From Clostridiales bacterium Firm_14 (lineage in GTDB: Bacteria; Bacillota; Clostridia; Saccharofermentanales; Saccharofermentanaceae): a DNA stretch of 64,000 nt. A program made the translations under genes and the position numbers. The stretch is taken from NCBI GenBank assembly GCA_001604135.1, contig LVAT01000010.1, positions 62,001-126,000 on the forward strand, given 5' to 3'. Below the pieces are notes generated by a model that worked only from the letters and a program-made list of their open reading frames with translations, did not search any database and had not been told where the DNA came from. This document shows positions 8,274-16,804 of the stretch, in pieces (position 1 is the stretch's first letter; each line of letters starts with the position of its first letter).

Positions 8274-8461
8274 GCCCACTTGATGGTGGATAAAATGGCA
8301 TTTAGTGGGCTTTTTATAAATTGACAACACAGAGGTTTTCCCAAAAAGCCCACCCAGATGCGTCAAAAACAGGTTTAGGTGGGCTTTTCGCAATCAAACA
8401 ACACGAAGTATTCAAAAAAAAGCCCACTTAGAAGTCTAAAAAACAGGACTAGGTGGGCTTT
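8274..8461. repeat. Inverted-repeat array B (three hairpins, GCCCACYT stem)
   Basis: Three units share the stem of array A: 8274-8310, 8344-8388 and 8418-8461, the latter two extended by A4/T4 pairing. Loops again carry an A-rich core (GTCAAAAACAGG, GTCTAAAAAACAGG). The array sits directly downstream of the ABC exporter gene whose stop is at 8489, so on the minus strand it may end that transcript. It is about 7 kb from array A and uses the same stem, whereas the other arrays use different stems. Confidence 0.85.
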
Positions 8462-8488
8462 GAGAACTATCGGCATCCGCTCTGCTCA

Positions 8489-10204
8489 TCAGGCAACCAT
8501 AAACAGCGCATGGAAGTATCTCTTCATGGCCATCAGTTCGTCGAAGGTTCCTTGCTCTTCGATCCTGCCGTCACGCATGACAATGATCTTGTCGTATCTT
8601 TTCATGAGGCGTTCTTCGAGCGAATGTGTGACAACTATCCTCGTAATGCCAGTAAGATCCAGGATATCCGAAGATACCTTATACGCAGTCTGCGAATCCA
8701 GCGCCGCCGTGATCTCATCTGCAACTAACACAGACGATCTCTTAAGAAGGCTCCTCGCGATAGATATCCTCTGCTTCTCGCCGCCTGACAGCGCCTTGCC
8801 GCTCTCACCGCAGAGATAGTCATCGCCTTTATCCTCAACAAGTTCCTTCAGATGAGATCTGCAGATTGCTTCGCTTACTTCCTCTTCAGGGAATTCGCGG
8901 AACATCGTGATGTTGTCCTTTATCGACGAATTGAAGACAAATACATTCTGGTCTATCGATGATACCTGATCGAAAAATGAATCCGAAGACGATTCCTTAA
9001 GGTCCACATTATCCCACATTATGCAGCCGCTGTATTCCGCTCCGCAGGCGCCTGACATTATGAGGTTTAAGAGCGTTGACTTGCCGCTTCCGGAAGCGCC
9101 TACGACCGCATAGGATTTCCCTGCTTCGAAGTCGAAAGATATATCATGAAGGACTTCTTTTCCGTCTTCGTATGCGAAAGAAACATCCTTTACGGAGATG
9201 CTCTTTTCGAGCGGGCAAAGCTCAGTATCGCCGCCTGCAAATGAGCTCTCAGACAATGATTTTGCAATCTTCTCAATGAGCGCTCTTGATGCCTTGCGCG
9301 CCGCAAGGAGTCCCGGAAGCTCTGCCACGGGAGCTACAACGAAGTTCATCAGGTTTACGAACATGATGACGTTGCCCGCTGTTATGCCCTTTCCCGCGAG
9401 CGCCATATATGCGCCGGCGAAGAATACCGTGACCTGAGCGGTCATGCCGGATAACTGGCCCAGAGTATTGATGAAGATCTGAAGCTTTGTGCGCTTATAT
9501 TTCGAGTTCTCGAGCTTGGTATTCTCCTCCGAGAAGAGTCCTGACACGGGCTTTTCCGCACGGAAAGCCTTCACTACAGAAAAGCCGTTGAGACAGTCGG
9601 CGACAGTTGCGGTAAAACTCTTGTTTCTGTCTGATACGGTTACTTCCTGCTTGCTCAGTTTCTTGCCTGACAAGAGCGATATCGTAAGAGGCAGGAATGT
9701 AACGCCGATCGCTACAAGCGTAAGGACAGGCGAATAGAAAAGCATAAGTGCAAGCGATGTCACGAACGAAGTCATTCTGAAGATGAACCAGAACTCTTTG
9801 TCCAGGTAATTGGTCTCTATTGAAGTGCAGTCATTTGTAAGCGCAGAGAGATATGTTGATGTGCTCTCGGAACGGAATGACATGATGTTCTTTTCCGTGA
9901 GTTTGGAGAACAACGCCTGCTTGTAGTTCTGCATTGCTTTCCTGATGTATCTGGGCTTCGCGTAGTAAGTCAGATAGGATGCTGCGAGGAAAAATGCAGC
10001 GATGCAAAGGCTGATTATCAGCAGCTCACTTATGCTCCATTTGCCGTTGCCTGATGCGGTGTCTATGAGTTCTCCGGTTAGCCACGAAACGCCCATTCCA
10101 AGGAATCCTGACAGGAGCGCGCCAATAACTGAGAGGATAAAAAAGACATGGTTGTCCCTATGGAACTGATTCTTCAGTTCCACAAATAAGTTTTTATTTG
10201 TCAT
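8489..10204 (-). CDS. ABC transporter, fused permease and ATPase, 571 aa
   Basis: This is a half-size type IV exporter. Residues about 20-310 carry the six-helix transmembrane domain (first helix HVFFILSVIGALLSGFLGMG) and about 330-571 the nucleotide-binding domain. Walker A is GASGSGKST, the signature LSGGEKQR, Walker B SVLVADE followed by ITAALDSQ, and the switch histidine lies in VVTHSLEER. Homodimers or heterodimers of this class export lipids, drugs or peptides; no peptidase domain is present, so double-glycine leader processing is not expected. It lies 9 nt downstream of an XRE-type regulator gene transcribed in the same direction, which probably controls it. Confidence 0.9.
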   Translation of the reverse strand: MTNKNLFVELKNQFHRDNHVFFILSVIGALLSGFLGMGVSWLTGELIDTASGNGKWSISELLIISLCIAAFFLAASYLTYYAKPRYIRKAMQNYKQALFSKLTEKNIMSFRSESTSTYLSALTNDCTSIETNYLDKEFWFIFRMTSFVTSLALMLFYSPVLTLVAIGVTFLPLTISLLSGKKLSKQEVTVSDRNKSFTATVADCLNGFSVVKAFRAEKPVSGLFSEENTKLENSKYKRTKLQIFINTLGQLSGMTAQVTVFFAGAYMALAGKGITAGNVIMFVNLMNFVVAPVAELPGLLAARKASRALIEKIAKSLSESSFAGGDTELCPLEKSISVKDVSFAYEDGKEVLHDISFDFEAGKSYAVVGASGSGKSTLLNLIMSGACGAEYSGCIMWDNVDLKESSSDSFFDQVSSIDQNVFVFNSSIKDNITMFREFPEEEVSEAICRSHLKELVEDKGDDYLCGESGKALSGGEKQRISIARSLLKRSSVLVADEITAALDSQTAYKVSSDILDLTGITRIVVTHSLEERLMKRYDKIIVMRDGRIEEQGTFDELMAMKRYFHALFMVA

Positions 10205-10212
10205 GTGAAGTC

Positions 10213-11280
10213 CTACTTTCTTATGCTATTCCAGAAAGATGAAAATTTCTTGTCTGCTATGATCGCTGTCGTTGACCCGATCGCTTCCATGCCGGTTCCG
10301 CCCAGGAGGCTGAAAAGCGCCGCTTCCTGCTGAGAGTCAAAGAGCTTGATGATGTCCTTGATCTTCTCTTCGGAAGAGTCGAAGAATACTGCGAGATCAT
10401 AAGCTTCTGTCAGAAGTTCTTTCGCCTTCTCCTTATCCCCGCTCTTAAAGTATGCGTAGCTTTCTGCAGTCAGGCATGCGCAATTGATCTTGTCGTAGAA
10501 GCAGGGATCCTTCGTCTTCCTCGTGTTCTCCGAGAACTCTATGCACCATCTGGCAATCGTCTTGATGCCGTTCATATCGCCTTTGTTCTTGTAGTAGAAA
10601 AGAAGACCCATGGTCACGTTGATGAGCTCGAAATTAAGCATCGAGAAGTTCGTGCAAAGCAGCGTGTAGCAATCCTCTCCGGTGTCACCCGTCATAGCGG
10701 TAAGCCATGCGATCTTGGAACTGAAGACGCCGCCCTCGTTGTTCTCTATCATCATGGAGAGAGCCTTGTCTTTCTCATCGAGCAGAAAATACATGAACGC
10801 GATGTTTCCGATTATGTTCAGCTTTCCGTAACGCGGATCGATATCAGACGGAACGATGCATAACGCTTTCTCGAAAAGAACTATCGCCCTCTTAAGCATG
10901 TCATTATTCTTCTCTTCCATTCCGAACGCCGAGAAAGTATTTCCCGCTGCCACGATCACGCCGAAGTCATTCGGATATCTGATGAGCGCCTTCTCAGCTT
11001 CTTCCAAAGCCGCATGGTCCTTCTTTGCCAGTAGGCTGTATATGTACTTCGTGATCGAACCCTTGCGCTTGTCGGCCATCTCATAACCCAGGAGTGTATC
11101 AACGGATGTATCGAAAAGATCCGCGATCCTTACAAGCATTGATATCTCAGGAGACGTGAGATCAGCCTCCCATTTATAGACAGCACCCACGGTTACGCCC
11201 AGCGCATTAGCCAATGCTTCCTGGGTGAGCTGGCGCTCCTTCCTCATTCTCTTGATGTTTTCAGCGAGTTTCAGTTCCAT
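10213..11280 (-). CDS. XRE-family regulator with helical-repeat C-terminal domain, 355 aa
   Basis: ATG at 11280 is preferred: AAGGGAG lies 8 nt upstream, while the GTG at 11289 would abut it. Residues about 2-58 are an XRE helix-turn-helix (RMRKERQLTQEALANALGVT, then AVYKWEADLTSPEI). The remaining ~290 residues are alpha-helical with tetratricopeptide-like periodicity (ALEEAEKALIRYPNDFGVIV, AIVLFEKALCIVPSDI, KAKELLTEAYDLA). This layout matches RRNPP/Rgg-like or PlcR-like regulators in which the repeats bind a peptide or other effector. It heads a two-gene unit with the ABC exporter and is a likely regulator of it. Confidence 0.85.
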   Translation of the reverse strand: MELKLAENIKRMRKERQLTQEALANALGVTVGAVYKWEADLTSPEISMLVRIADLFDTSVDTLLGYEMADKRKGSITKYIYSLLAKKDHAALEEAEKALIRYPNDFGVIVAAGNTFSAFGMEEKNNDMLKRAIVLFEKALCIVPSDIDPRYGKLNIIGNIAFMYFLLDEKDKALSMMIENNEGGVFSSKIAWLTAMTGDTGEDCYTLLCTNFSMLNFELINVTMGLLFYYKNKGDMNGIKTIARWCIEFSENTRKTKDPCFYDKINCACLTAESYAYFKSGDKEKAKELLTEAYDLAVFFDSSEEKIKDIIKLFDSQQEAALFSLLGGTGMEAIGSTTAIIADKKFSSFWNSIRK

Positions 11281-11394
11281 GTCAGTCACTCCCTTAAGTC
11301 TTCATTTGCCACTATGATAGCGGAAACGGACTTAAGTTTGAACTGACAAGTAATACTAATTGGATATTTATTTTTATACCAACAGGGAGGGTTT

Positions 11395-11997
11395 CTATTT
11401 AATCTTACCCTCCAGCTCCTGCATAAGTGAGATCTTATCTATCGGTATGACCGCCTTCACGTTGTTGTCCATGCTGTTGAAGAAAGCGATCAGTTCATAT
11501 CCCATCTTTCTGAGTTCGGCAGCCACGATGTTTGCTTCCAGAAGATCGTACTTAAAGTCCGCACTGACAGGCGCTCCCTGGAAGCTGTACTTCACCACTT
11601 CAGTACGGTATGTATTTACTATCTCATCCTCGTTAAGAAGCTGCGCCGCGCCAATGCTTCTAAGGATCCTGTTTATGTCCGCAGCGAAAGTTCCGATATC
11701 ATCAGACATTGTAAGTTCAGTTACAAAGCCGTTTTGCTCAAGTGCTTCGATCCATGCATCGTAGAATTCCCAGAATTCATCTTCGGACGAATCTTTCGAG
11801 AGGGAATCAAAACCTTCAACACCGGCCATATTCATTTTGTTATTGGTTACGAGCGCATTGATCTCAGAATACACAGCAGGATCTGTTGTTCCCTCTTCGA
11901 ATACCAGGTCATAGCCGGAATAGTCGTACGGAATGCTGAGAATATCATTCGCAGCCGGTGCATTTTTATCCTTGGAAAACTTATCGAATAATCCCAT
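11395..11997 (-). CDS. Uncharacterised cytosolic protein, 200 aa
   Basis: ATG at 11997 follows GGAGG at 12003-12007 with proper spacing, so the in-frame codons upstream are not used. The product begins MGLFDKFSKDKNAPAANDIL and has no signal peptide or membrane helix. It is acidic, with an alpha/beta appearance and a C-terminal strand-helix-strand (AELRKMGYELIAFFNSMDNN, then VKAVIPIDKISLM). A resemblance to DUF6630-like proteins is possible but not certain. It is the last gene of a run 13411-11395 of three soluble proteins expressed together, 22 nt after its neighbour. Confidence 0.75.
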   Translation of the reverse strand: MGLFDKFSKDKNAPAANDILSIPYDYSGYDLVFEEGTTDPAVYSEINALVTNNKMNMAGVEGFDSLSKDSSEDEFWEFYDAWIEALEQNGFVTELTMSDDIGTFAADINRILRSIGAAQLLNEDEIVNTYRTEVVKYSFQGAPVSADFKYDLLEANIVAAELRKMGYELIAFFNSMDNNVKAVIPIDKISLMQELEGKIK

Positions 11998-12018
11998 AAT
12001 GATCCTCCACAAAACCCA

Positions 12019-12975
12019 TCAATACCTGTACTTATCGGTAATCTCCAGTGCTCCCTTGCTTCTGTCGAAGAGGAATACGTCTTTGCAGAACAGCAGATAC
12101 GGAGTCTCTTTCTGATTATTCTCAAACATGTCCGCTGCCATCTGAAGGAGCTTCTTAACGAGCTTCTTTTCGCTTGCTTTTGTATAAAAAACGATGTCCT
12201 TTGTGGGGACGCATATGATCAGATCATCTTCCAAGGAATCAGCAAGGCCTTTCCAGACACCGTCCAGGCATAAGCTCTCCGCTTCGAAATCGCCGCCTGC
12301 CAGAATGCCGTAAATACCGGGCTCTTTGGACTCACTCCACCTGTAATTAATGTCCCTGCAGAGGTTCTCGAATGCCTTGTTCCAAAGTGCCATGACGTCC
12401 GTTCCCTCAGGAAGCATATCGTAAGTCAGGTAGGTCAGAACGCTGCCCATATCCTGGACGATCATGCCGACAAAACTTTCCATGACGCGGATCAGGACCA
12501 TCTGGTCCGGATAGTCCGGAGATGATGCATCAGGCGGCATCATAGATACTTCTTTAGAAGGGTCCTTTGCCCAGTTCTTCTTGATCCTGGGATATATCTT
12601 TGACTCGTCGAAAACAAAGTCATCACTGAATCCGTCGTCGAACGGTCCGTCATCAGGCGAATGCGTCCACTCGATATCGCAGATATCATCCTTTGCCTTC
12701 ACAAATTCACGGATGCGCTCAAGGAAATCAATGCAGAACTTACTGTATGAATACTGCGCGATCACGCGGATCACGGGACGGAGACCGGGCTTTGCTTCCT
12801 CTGCCTGACCGCTTGAGATGTAGTTGAGATAATCGTTGATCTTGTCCTGCAGCATAATTGCGTGCTGCTGACGGGTTGCAGGTTCCCACTTCATGTCGTC
12901 GATGATGATAAGAACGTACTTGCCGTCCTCGACCAGTACAATATCCAAAACTCCGCGGTCTCTTATGTTAGACAT
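12019..12975 (-). CDS. Uncharacterised protein, DUF6572-like N-terminus, 318 aa
   Basis: Residues about 1-100 (IRDRGVLDIVLVEDGKYVLI, then IIDDMKWEPATRQQHAIMLQ and DKINDYLNYISSGQ) match my memory of the DUF6572 pattern: a strand pair, a W, then a helix on which a quaternary H-x-x-x-L-Q-x-K-I-N is conserved. Residues about 145-318 form a second alpha/beta domain that ends in a region reminiscent of DUF1444 (LIICVPTKDIVFYTKASEKK). The ATG is preceded by AAAGGAG. It is only 4 nt from the upstream tetratricopeptide gene, so the two are co-translated. No enzyme motif is evident. Confidence 0.75.
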   Translation of the reverse strand: MSNIRDRGVLDIVLVEDGKYVLIIIDDMKWEPATRQQHAIMLQDKINDYLNYISSGQAEEAKPGLRPVIRVIAQYSYSKFCIDFLERIREFVKAKDDICDIEWTHSPDDGPFDDGFSDDFVFDESKIYPRIKKNWAKDPSKEVSMMPPDASSPDYPDQMVLIRVMESFVGMIVQDMGSVLTYLTYDMLPEGTDVMALWNKAFENLCRDINYRWSESKEPGIYGILAGGDFEAESLCLDGVWKGLADSLEDDLIICVPTKDIVFYTKASEKKLVKKLLQMAADMFENNQKETPYLLFCKDVFLFDRSKGALEITDKYRY

Positions 12976-12979
12976 ACAG

Positions 12980-13411
12980 TTACTCCTTTCCGCTGCTGTT
13001 GCCGATCAGATCCGAGATCGCCTCCCGGTACTTGTCGTTATCGAAGAGCTCATCACCTTCCATCTCATATGCGGCAAAAAGATGCTCTCTGGCCTCTTCA
13101 ACTTTACCTGTCTCATAGAGGCACTGGCCGTATCTTACTCTGGCAAAGGGATTGCCTTCTTCGTGGTACTCATTCATGAGCTGCTCGAAAACTTTAAGCG
13201 CCGATACGAACTCCCTTAACATGAAATGCGCATCGCCGATGGCCGCAAGTGTCCAGACTGAAGCCTCCCAGTCAGTCTTGGGTTCAGGGATCAGTTCAAA
13301 AGCTTTCTTATATTCTTCGAGAGCTTTCCTGAACTTGCCTTCTTCGAAATAGTGCTCTCCAATGTCAGTGTGCCTTGTTATCTGCGCATATAATTCATCA
13401 CTTAATTCCAT
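12980..13411 (-). CDS. Tetratricopeptide-repeat protein, 143 aa
   Basis: Three to four TPR units can be read: GEHYFEEGKFRKALEEYKKA, AIGDAHFMLREFVSALKVFE, RYGQCLYETGKVEEAREHLF and a last partial helix pair. Each has the small residue at position 8 and Ala/Tyr packing positions expected for TPRs. No signal peptide is present. AAAAGGAGA precedes the ATG. It is the first of three tightly spaced genes with the DUF6572-like and 200-aa proteins, and is likely a scaffold binding one of them (inference). Confidence 0.85.
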   Translation of the reverse strand: MELSDELYAQITRHTDIGEHYFEEGKFRKALEEYKKAFELIPEPKTDWEASVWTLAAIGDAHFMLREFVSALKVFEQLMNEYHEEGNPFARVRYGQCLYETGKVEEAREHLFAAYEMEGDELFDNDKYREAISDLIGNSSGKE

Positions 13412-13424
13412 TTTAATCTCCTTT

Positions 13425-15281
13425 TCAGATGCCCCAGATATTAACCAATTCCAGCATGAGCATCATGACGATCGATAAGCCGTTGCCCAGGATGCTCATG
13501 ACATATTTCCAAACCGGTCCGTTGTCTTCGCTCTTCTTAAAGAGCCTGAATGCGGAAGATACAAGTGCCGCAACAAATACCGCAAGGCACACAGCTTCGA
13601 TCGCAAATACCGTGTAGCCCTGCGTTTTAGTGATTCCGTACAGGTGCTGGTAAGATGCCAGCAGTGCGATGATCGGTGCAACAACGACCGGTCTTATTAC
13701 CTGCGAAGCTGTTATCAGGACAAATCCCTTGAAGCTCTCGAGCTTTCTCGCGATGAGGTTGATTATCTTGCCGAATACCATAAATATGCTTACGAGTGTC
13801 ATTACGAGATAGATGGCAAGAAGCGCGAGCGAAGGTGCGATCGTCTTATCGAGTGCGAAGCTCTGTGAGCCGAGCGTAAAGATCGTTGCGCCGTCAGAAG
13901 TGTTATAGACATAAGCCGGGTATACATCCCCCTGCTCCAATTCACATACATTGTCAGATAACTGGCGGATCGTTGCCATGCCCATCGCATCGTATGTATT
14001 GTCTCCCTTATAGCTTACGGGGAGCATGCTCATCATTCCGAAGACCTTAAAGAATCCTTTGCGGACCGATCTGCAGCCTGCGTAAACACCTTTGAGCGAA
14101 CCGGGATTAGAGACCGTTCCCGCAAAGGCTTTTGCATCAGGATATTTTGGAGTTCCGAACAGCGTCGTTACCACACCTTCACGGCCGCCTGATGACGTCA
14201 TGACTACCATTCCGAAGCCCGTGTCCTTATCGAACTTAAGGCTTGCAGAGCAGCCGTTCGTGCCGCCGTCGTGGCCCAGCAAAGTGCAATTCTCAAATGT
14301 ATCCTGCCAAAGTCCGTGGAAGGAATTGGGAATGCCGGTATCGCCCAGATAAGAGGATGGTGAGAGAAGCAAATCGAGAGTCTCCTTTTTCGCAAACAGC
14401 GGATGATCGTCCCTGACAAAACTCTGCGCGAACTTCGCCATATCACCTATCGTTCCCGTCACGGCGCCTGCCGGATACAGATTAATGTATAAGAGCTGCT
14501 GGCCGTTGTTGTTCCAGCCGCTGCCGTAGTTGGTATACGAATACAATTCCAGCCTCTTCTGCTGCACAAACGCGTTGTCGCGGTGGTCAGGAAGGATCGC
14601 CGTCTGCTCCATTCCCAAAGGCTCGAAAATATTCTGATGCACATAATCCGCATAAGACTGCCCCGCAATGCGCCCGACCACATAAGCAGCGAGAGCTGCG
14701 CCCCAGTTCGAATATGAGCATACCTCGCCAGGACGGTACATCTGCGGCGGTTCGGTAGCCTGGAGAGCCTCGCCGAGAGAAATAATATCAGCCGAGTCAT
14801 CGACCTGAAGGTTCCATGTGCCTTCGCCCCAGCCTGCGTCGTGGTTCATGAGGTTGATCATGGTGATCGGATCGTCGTATTTAAGCTTCTTGAGGAATCC
14901 TTCCGGCAGGTATGTGCGCACATCGGCATTCAGGTCTAACTTGCCCTGTTCATAGAGCTGCATGACGCTGACCCAGACCGTAAGCTTGCTGACGCTTCCC
15001 CACTCGAAAACGGAATCAAGCGCGCAGTCCATTTTATTCTCGCGGTCGATCTGACCGAAAGCACCCTGATATAGGAGCTGGTCCTTGCTGAATACCGCAG
15101 TCACAAATGACACATAATCATCAGGATTCTCCTTAGCCCATTTCTCAATGGCGGCGCCTACTCTGTCGTAGGCTATGCCTGTCGGAGTCTTATCGTTTTC
15201 TGCCGCGAAAACAGTAACTCCCGTAAACAAAACGGTCATGGCGCAGAATGCACCTGCAAAAGCCTTCAAAAACTTCTTCAT
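13425..15281 (-). CDS. Beta-lactamase-fold serine hydrolase with C-terminal membrane domain, 618 aa
   Basis: A Sec signal peptide (cleavage near VFA-AEN, residue 27) is followed by a class C/PBP4*-type catalytic domain to about residue 385. The three active-site motifs are intact: S96-V-S-K99, Y190-S-N192, and H337-D-G339 in GHDGGTNG. Residues about 480-618 contain four membrane helices (LALLAIYLVMTLVSIFMVFG, FVLITASQVIRPVVVAPIIA and two more). Such proteins act outside the membrane on peptidoglycan stem peptides, D-amino-acid peptides or esters; antibiotic hydrolysis is not implied. AGAGGA precedes the ATG. It lies 14 nt upstream of the TPR gene. Confidence 0.85.
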   Translation of the reverse strand: MKKFLKAFAGAFCAMTVLFTGVTVFAAENDKTPTGIAYDRVGAAIEKWAKENPDDYVSFVTAVFSKDQLLYQGAFGQIDRENKMDCALDSVFEWGSVSKLTVWVSVMQLYEQGKLDLNADVRTYLPEGFLKKLKYDDPITMINLMNHDAGWGEGTWNLQVDDSADIISLGEALQATEPPQMYRPGEVCSYSNWGAALAAYVVGRIAGQSYADYVHQNIFEPLGMEQTAILPDHRDNAFVQQKRLELYSYTNYGSGWNNNGQQLLYINLYPAGAVTGTIGDMAKFAQSFVRDDHPLFAKKETLDLLLSPSSYLGDTGIPNSFHGLWQDTFENCTLLGHDGGTNGCSASLKFDKDTGFGMVVMTSSGGREGVVTTLFGTPKYPDAKAFAGTVSNPGSLKGVYAGCRSVRKGFFKVFGMMSMLPVSYKGDNTYDAMGMATIRQLSDNVCELEQGDVYPAYVYNTSDGATIFTLGSQSFALDKTIAPSLALLAIYLVMTLVSIFMVFGKIINLIARKLESFKGFVLITASQVIRPVVVAPIIALLASYQHLYGITKTQGYTVFAIEAVCLAVFVAALVSSAFRLFKKSEDNGPVWKYVMSILGNGLSIVMMLMLELVNIWGI

Positions 15282-15309
15282 TATTTTCCTCTGTTCTCCA
15301 CGCTATTAC

Positions 15310-15639
15310 TTACGGCTTCTCAATGACTTTCTCAAGGAATATCCTGTTATCAAAGCCTCCGCGCTTTTCCCTCTTCCTATCTGCAAGGTTAATTATATCT
15401 TCCAGAGACCTGTTTTCCAATTTGGCCAACGCCCTTACGACCTCAACAACGTCGGCCAGTTCCTCACAGCGCTCATCACCGGAAGACTCCATGACCTCCT
15501 GATACTCTTCGCAGAGCTTGTCTTCCAGCGCTTTCTTATATTCGGCATCACCGAGAATACCGGTAACGGGAGTCTCTCCCTTCGCGGCAATTATATCCGG
15601 AATATTATCCCTTACCAGCTTATTATAAATCCTTTCCAT
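15310..15639 (-). CDS. MazG-like nucleotide pyrophosphohydrolase family protein, 109 aa
   Basis: ATG at 15639 is chosen because GGGGG stands 6 nt before it and the family start M-x-x-x-Y-N-K-L-V-R-D-x-I-P is exactly reproduced (MERIYNKLVRDNIPDIIAAK). A helix with E-E-Y-Q-E-V (residues about 55-60) and E-E-L-A-D-V-V-E-V (about 70-78) supply the acidic Mg-binding residues of the all-alpha NTP pyrophosphohydrolases. Proteins of this size are commonly annotated as phosphoribosyl-ATP pyrophosphohydrolase-like house-cleaning enzymes; no histidine-biosynthesis gene is nearby, so that role is not supported. It is probably cytosolic and separately transcribed. Confidence 0.8.
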   Translation of the reverse strand: MERIYNKLVRDNIPDIIAAKGETPVTGILGDAEYKKALEDKLCEEYQEVMESSGDERCEELADVVEVVRALAKLENRSLEDIINLADRKREKRGGFDNRIFLEKVIEKP

Positions 15640-15737
15640 AGTGCACCCCCGGTACTTTTCAAATACCATTTTACACTTAGGAAAGGATCTTTCAGATAAC
15701 AAAATATATGCGGGCTGTCCGCAATCAAAACTGAGCT

Positions 15738-16688
15738 TCAGATGCCCGGCATAGTCTCCTGTATTACATATTCATAGTCGTCTTCGTAATAGCCTTCGAA
15801 AGACTTTTGGTAGTTGTAATCAGTTATGGCAACTACTTCTGAATCGGGATTAAATGCATTATAGGAATCTCTGATACAGGCGGCAAATGCTTCCTTCGAA
15901 GGGAACGGGATGTATTTGACTTCACAGGACTTCTGCTTTGTGTAGCCGTCCCAGTATGAGGTCATGTGCTTCGCGAATGACTCGCCGTCCTTGAAATAAT
16001 TGCCGTGTCCGTCATCAAGCCAGGTGTTGATCTTCTTGGTATCCATTTCGACGCTTACGTCGCAGCCTCCGATGAAGTCTTTGCCGATCTGACCGTTAAA
16101 TGAATACGAGATATAGCCGATATATTTTGCAGCCCATCCCGCGCTTGAATAATTCGTGAGCAGATAATAGTACTTGCCGTCCTTCATATAGCACTCATAT
16201 ATCTCAGTGCAGATCTCCTTTGCGCTGCCCCTGACGAAATCGGCGTCCCTGTCAGGTCCGGTCTCCCCGTTGATATTAAGCCTCTCTAACTTGGTTAAGT
16301 CTTCTGAGACCTCGTACATTGAAGTAATGGAGAATGCGCCGCTGCCCATGCAGCTGGTAATTATGACTTCCAGTCTTCCGTTATGGTTAAGATCGGTTAC
16401 AGCCATGTGAGAATTGATCAATGAATCCTCGCCGTATTGCAGATAATCGTTCCTCAGATAATCGTAATTATCCGAAATGACATCAAACTGCGAGATGATA
16501 TCTTCTGACAGTGATGTCTTTGTCTCATCCGTGAAAACAATAGCATTGCTCTTCTCTGTTGATCCTTCAATGCCCGTGTCCGATGTATCTGTTGTTTCTG
16601 CGTCCTGCCCGCCAATGGCAATGGTCGCGCAAGAAGCCAGTAACGATAAACATAATAAGCCTGTGGTGATCTGTGCAAGTTTTCTCAT
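15738..16688 (-). CDS. Lipoprotein of unknown function, 316 aa
   Basis: The signal peptide MRKLAQITTGLLCLSLLASC ends in a lipobox (L-L-A-S-C, Cys20). A Ser/Thr/Glu-rich linker of about 30 residues follows, then a globular domain with VTDLNHNGRLEVIITSCMGS, a pattern of D-x-N-x-N-G-x-L-E seen in FG-GAP/EF-hand-like calcium-binding loops of surface proteins. The C-terminal ~90 residues are Tyr-rich. A possible -10 (TATAAT) lies at about 16724 on the minus strand. The ribosome-binding site is weak. No partner gene is evident. Confidence 0.75.
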   Translation of the reverse strand: MRKLAQITTGLLCLSLLASCATIAIGGQDAETTDTSDTGIEGSTEKSNAIVFTDETKTSLSEDIISQFDVISDNYDYLRNDYLQYGEDSLINSHMAVTDLNHNGRLEVIITSCMGSGAFSITSMYEVSEDLTKLERLNINGETGPDRDADFVRGSAKEICTEIYECYMKDGKYYYLLTNYSSAGWAAKYIGYISYSFNGQIGKDFIGGCDVSVEMDTKKINTWLDDGHGNYFKDGESFAKHMTSYWDGYTKQKSCEVKYIPFPSKEAFAACIRDSYNAFNPDSEVVAITDYNYQKSFEGYYEDDYEYVIQETMPGI

Positions 16689-16804
16689 ACCTGATTAAAC
16701 GCCCCATAATAAAAGTATGGAAGCATTATATCAGGCATATTCTTAATAAATGCGGCATTTTATGGGATTAACCGCCGTTTATTTGCGGTAATTACCGGGC
16801 ATTT

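Noticed and set aside
13425-15281. Antibiotic-resistance beta-lactamase
   Set aside because: The protein has a C-terminal membrane domain and class C/PBP4*-type layout common in peptidases and esterases; there is no AmpR-type regulator or evidence of resistance.
15310-15639. HisE of histidine biosynthesis
   Set aside because: There is no other his gene nearby and the sequence fits the general MazG-like house-cleaning group.
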